Assembly (NCBI GenBank): GCA_963965975.1 | Contig: OZ014425.1 | Location: 1,563,501 to 1,627,500 of the forward strand | Length of the DNA stretch: 64,000 nt | DNA from: Xestospongia bergquistia | Taxonomy: Eukaryota; Porifera; Demospongiae; Haplosclerida; Petrosiidae | Direction of reading: 5' to 3' | In this document: piece by piece, positions 63,603 through 64,000 of the stretch | Position numbering within the stretch: position 1 is the first letter of the stretch | Layout: each line of letters starts with the position of its first letter | The notes under the pieces: model-generated | The model's input: the letters and a program-made list of their open reading frames with translations, nothing else | Databases searched by the model: none | Told to the model about the DNA's origin: nothing | Program-made: the position numbers and the translations under genes

Positions 63603-64000
63603 CTGAGAAAGGATAGACATAGTGATTAATTGTACTAGGAAAACAGATAGCTTTATATGTATATATTACGCTATAAGAGTGTGAGAATAATTCATTGATA
63701 GTTATTTGTTTTGTTGTAATTGTTTAATGATGTGAAACACTCTCATACAATCAATTACAGATTGTATGACTTCGTACCTTAATAATAGTGAGGTACAAAG
63801 TACATTAATTATATAAGGTAATTCACTCTATAGTAGACATTCCCCTATTAGAGGAAATCAGAGTGTCCTATACGGTCAAAATGCTGTTTCCTTTTGACAA
63901 GTCATCAACCACAAAATGTCAGTTTAAAAATAGCTCTTCAAAATAAAACGTCATTAATTTTGTGTCACCAATCTCTAGACTGGTCTTCCAGACGTTGCTG
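63603..64000 (-). other. intron of the GLI-like gene
   Basis: No further finger exon is readable on the minus strand up to the edge, so this is at least 398 bases of intron. No gene or element seen. Confidence 0.5.

Overview
The window looks like a gene-dense, AT-rich, intron-rich animal genome. Introns are mostly 40-900 bp, intergenic gaps are often below 300 bp, and several gene pairs are head-to-head. The gene set (FYCO1, ADAR, NAB, POFUT2, GLI-type zinc finger, ATXN7L3, condensin II G2) is metazoan. The compactness and divergence suggest an early-branching animal, most likely a demosponge such as Amphimedon. That taxonomic call is inference, not proven from the sequence.

Layout, left to right: MCM6 (+, 5' end cut by the window edge); a two-RRM hnRNP (-) with a 45-bp minisatellite in an intron; HIBADH (+); ATXN7L3/Sgf11 (+); an ADAR2-like adenosine deaminase (-); CCT5 (-); xylulokinase XYLB (+); SHMT (+); CHMP5 (+); an intronless NAB corepressor (-); NCAPG2 (+); a secreted Ig-like/FN3 protein (+) with a decayed copy upstream; COX7A (-); POFUT2 (+); FYCO1 (-); WDR37 (+); and the 3' part of a GLI/GLIS-type zinc-finger gene (-, runs off the right edge). 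The named genes are mostly ordinary housekeeping or cell-biology genes and do not form one pathway.

The standout feature is intron 2 of XYLB. It is about 10.6 kb, while most other introns here are below 1 kb. It contains a tandem same-strand array of at least nine intronless copies of a multipass membrane-protein family that I do not recognise. Five copies are intact, one is frameshifted at its C-terminus and at least three are decayed. Five of the six main copies carry a shared 15-bp motif, roughly ACCAGGGTAATCACC, 34-143 bp before the start codon. The array looks like a lineage-specific family evolving by duplication, conversion and decay inside a housekeeping intron.

Other notable items are octamers TCATGTGA/TCACATGA scattered mainly through introns and often spaced exactly 11 bp; two candidate MITEs; a tRNA-derived SINE-like fragment; a secreted protein with a histone-H1-like lysine/proline tract; a likely conserved Atg8-binding (LIR) motif in FYCO1; and a GLI-type finger with unusual core residues. 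I saw no retroviral, LTR or Polinton-like element. Exon coordinates were read by eye from splice consensus and family homology.
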